Assembly: GCA_018816665.1 (NCBI GenBank)
Contig: JAHIVM010000189.1
Coordinates: 1 to 7,568 of the forward strand
Length of the DNA: 7,568 bases
Source: Candidatus Zixiibacteriota bacterium
GTDB taxonomy: Bacteria > Zixibacteria > MSB-5A5 > GN15 > FEB-12
Reading direction: 5' to 3'
Position numbers and translations under genes: made by a program. Position 1 is the stretch's first letter. Each line of letters begins with the position of its first letter. The notes beneath the pieces are model-generated. The model searched no databases, was not told where the DNA came from, and saw only the letters and a program-made list of their open reading frames with translations. Positions 6,453 to 7,568 of the stretch are shown in pieces.

Positions 6453-7568
6453 TCAGGGCGCCAGGAACCTCGTACACATCAGGTGAGTATCGTCGTGGAC
6501 AAAAACAACCAGCGAACGGTCCTCATCAATAGAGAGCACATCGACTTTGGTGGTCAAACGTGCCCGCCCGGTCTCTCGGAATGTGCCGCGATCCAGCCTG
6601 ACAATCTCCGTGAGCTGAGCTACCTCAGGATTGCGTGACACCACATAGTGTGACGTGAACCGATTGTCCACCTGTTGAATATAACGGGCTTTGATGGGCA
6701 GGCTGCCTTCGAAAATCCAATCCCATTGCCATGCGCCCGTGAACACCTGCCCCAGTGTCAGCTGGATTGCCGCGCCGGCCAGAAACTTGCCGATGAACTC
6801 AAGATCGCTGATTTGCTGTCCGGGATAGTGGGCGTGATGAACAATCGTACCGGACTCATCGACCTCCATCACGTTTTCCGCCGACCTGAGCCAGAACGAT
6901 CCGTCGTGAGCAGTCAGAATCAGCGGTTTCTCTCCCGCGCCCCTAAAATCAACGTCGTTCGCAATTTCCACGATCGCACCGTCGGTTAGACCGATTCCAA
7001 ACAACCGCTTGCGCGAATACACCCACGCCCGATCACCGTCGGCAGCAAGATTGGTGAGATCCTCGATACTCATGTCGCGGGCGGTTTCATGCCAGATGTC
7101 CTCACCCGTGTCCGCTGAGAGAAGTAGTACCTCGGGGTCGGATCGTTTCCCGGGGGCGCTCTGCCGACCGATCATCACCAGCAACCCGGCATCGGTAAGC
7201 GTGTAGTCGAGCACCGGGCGTTTCAGTTTTGGCTCCTTCGCCCAGACCGACTCCCCGGTGACTGTGCTGATTGCGTGGATTTTGCCTTTGTCGGCGATGT
7301 ACAAACGACTGCTGTCGGCGTTCAGCAGCAGGGGAGGGTAGGCATCGTACAATGCCGGAGCCGTTTTGAGTTTCACGGGCGACTCCCACAGTTGCCGGCC
7401 GGTGCGCAAATGCGATTTGCGAATGTAGCGATTCCCCATACACTCAATGAAGGTCGAGTCCGTGTCCCTCACAGGCGGCTGGGTGCCGTAGATGGTGCGA
7501 CGTTTGTCCGGGAGTTTTCGGGTCCAGACATCCTGTCCGTCGAAGAAACTGTCGTTTCGCCAGGACAG
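6453..7568 (-). CDS. PQQ-like beta-propeller repeat protein, C-terminal part (5' end outside window)
   Basis: Unnamed protein with PQQ/YVTN-type beta-propeller blades. The frame reads minus-strand from the window edge without a stop to TGA at 6455-6453, giving 371 visible residues; the GTG near 7472 is inside the gene, because the preceding codons continue the repeat pattern (DGQDVWTRKLP). Seen: blades ending in the family's Gly-x-x-x-Trp signature, DGQDVW (10-15), TGRQLW (56-61), TGESVW (104-109) and TGEDIW (154-159), each preceded by a strand such as RLYIADKGKIHAIS. Later blades are degenerate (LTDGAIVEI near 194-202) and the last third has no clear repeat signature, ending in CTRFLAP. Such proteins are often exported or lipid-anchored and act as scaffolds or dehydrogenase-like subunits. 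The visible part shows neither a signal peptide nor quinone-binding residues I can assign, so no function is claimed. It is convergent with the slipin gene, 65 bases apart, with no shared regulation visible. It may be a lone gene or the end of a longer operon. Confidence 0.8.
   Translation of the reverse strand: MSWRNDSFFDGQDVWTRKLPDKRRTIYGTQPPVRDTDSTFIECMGNRYIRKSHLRTGRQLWESPVKLKTAPALYDAYPPLLLNADSSRLYIADKGKIHAISTVTGESVWAKEPKLKRPVLDYTLTDAGLLVMIGRQSAPGKRSDPEVLLLSADTGEDIWHETARDMSIEDLTNLAADGDRAWVYSRKRLFGIGLTDGAIVEIANDVDFRGAGEKPLILTAHDGSFWLRSAENVMEVDESGTIVHHAHYPGQQISDLEFIGKFLAGAAIQLTLGQVFTGAWQWDWIFEGSLPIKARYIQQVDNRFTSHYVVSRNPEVAQLTEIVRLDRGTFRETGRARLTTKVDVLSIDEDRSLVVFVHDDTHLMCTRFLAP

Noticed and set aside
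6405..6455. TGA of the minus-strand propeller gene followed by a hairpin, as a selenocysteine codon with SECIS
   Set aside because: The hairpin is the slipin operon terminator, and reading past the TGA gives no family-like sequence and runs into slipin antisense.

Overview
This looks like an ordinary chromosomal stretch from a moderately GC-rich bacterium. It holds five protein genes, no rRNA or tRNA, and no mobile element, CRISPR array or phage gene. The organism cannot be named from this window. The selA-selB pair means the host makes selenocysteine proteins. The long NfeD protease plus slipin pair and the PQQ-repeat protein are common in environmental, often uncultured, lineages, and any phylum assignment would be a guess.

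Layout: (1) 1-666 (+) is the C-terminal half of selA (selenocysteine synthase), cut by the window edge. (2) 671-2575 (+) is a complete selB, the Sec-specific elongation factor. It starts four bases after selA and has all the GTPase motifs and the SECIS-binding winged-helix tail. (3) 2550-4137 (+) is a YtcJ-type metal-dependent amidohydrolase. It overlaps the end of selB by 26 bases, has a TTG start and a strong ribosome binding site, and is broken by one extra base near 3729-3740. (4) 4138-4219 is a short intergenic region with a small GC hairpin and a good sigma-70-like promoter (TTGACA, 17 bases, GATATT). (5) 4220-5584 (+) is a long-form NfeD membrane serine protease and (6) 5602-6387 (+) is a slipin/stomatin SPFH protein. 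Together they form the conserved NfeD-slipin operon, closed by a strong intrinsic terminator at 6405-6444. (7) 6453-7568 (-) is the C-terminal part of a PQQ-like beta-propeller protein, convergent with the operon and open to the window edge.

How they work together: SelA converts seryl-tRNA(Sec) to selenocysteyl-tRNA(Sec), and SelB carries it to UGA codons marked by a SECIS hairpin. The amidohydrolase is probably co-transcribed with selAB because of the overlap, but nothing in the sequence links it functionally to selenium. The protease and the slipin probably act together at the cytoplasmic membrane, as in the characterised Pyrococcus homologues. I found no convincing new biological system. 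The observations most worth a second look are the single-base frameshift, which removes a predicted catalytic Asp, and the attachment of an amidohydrolase to selAB.
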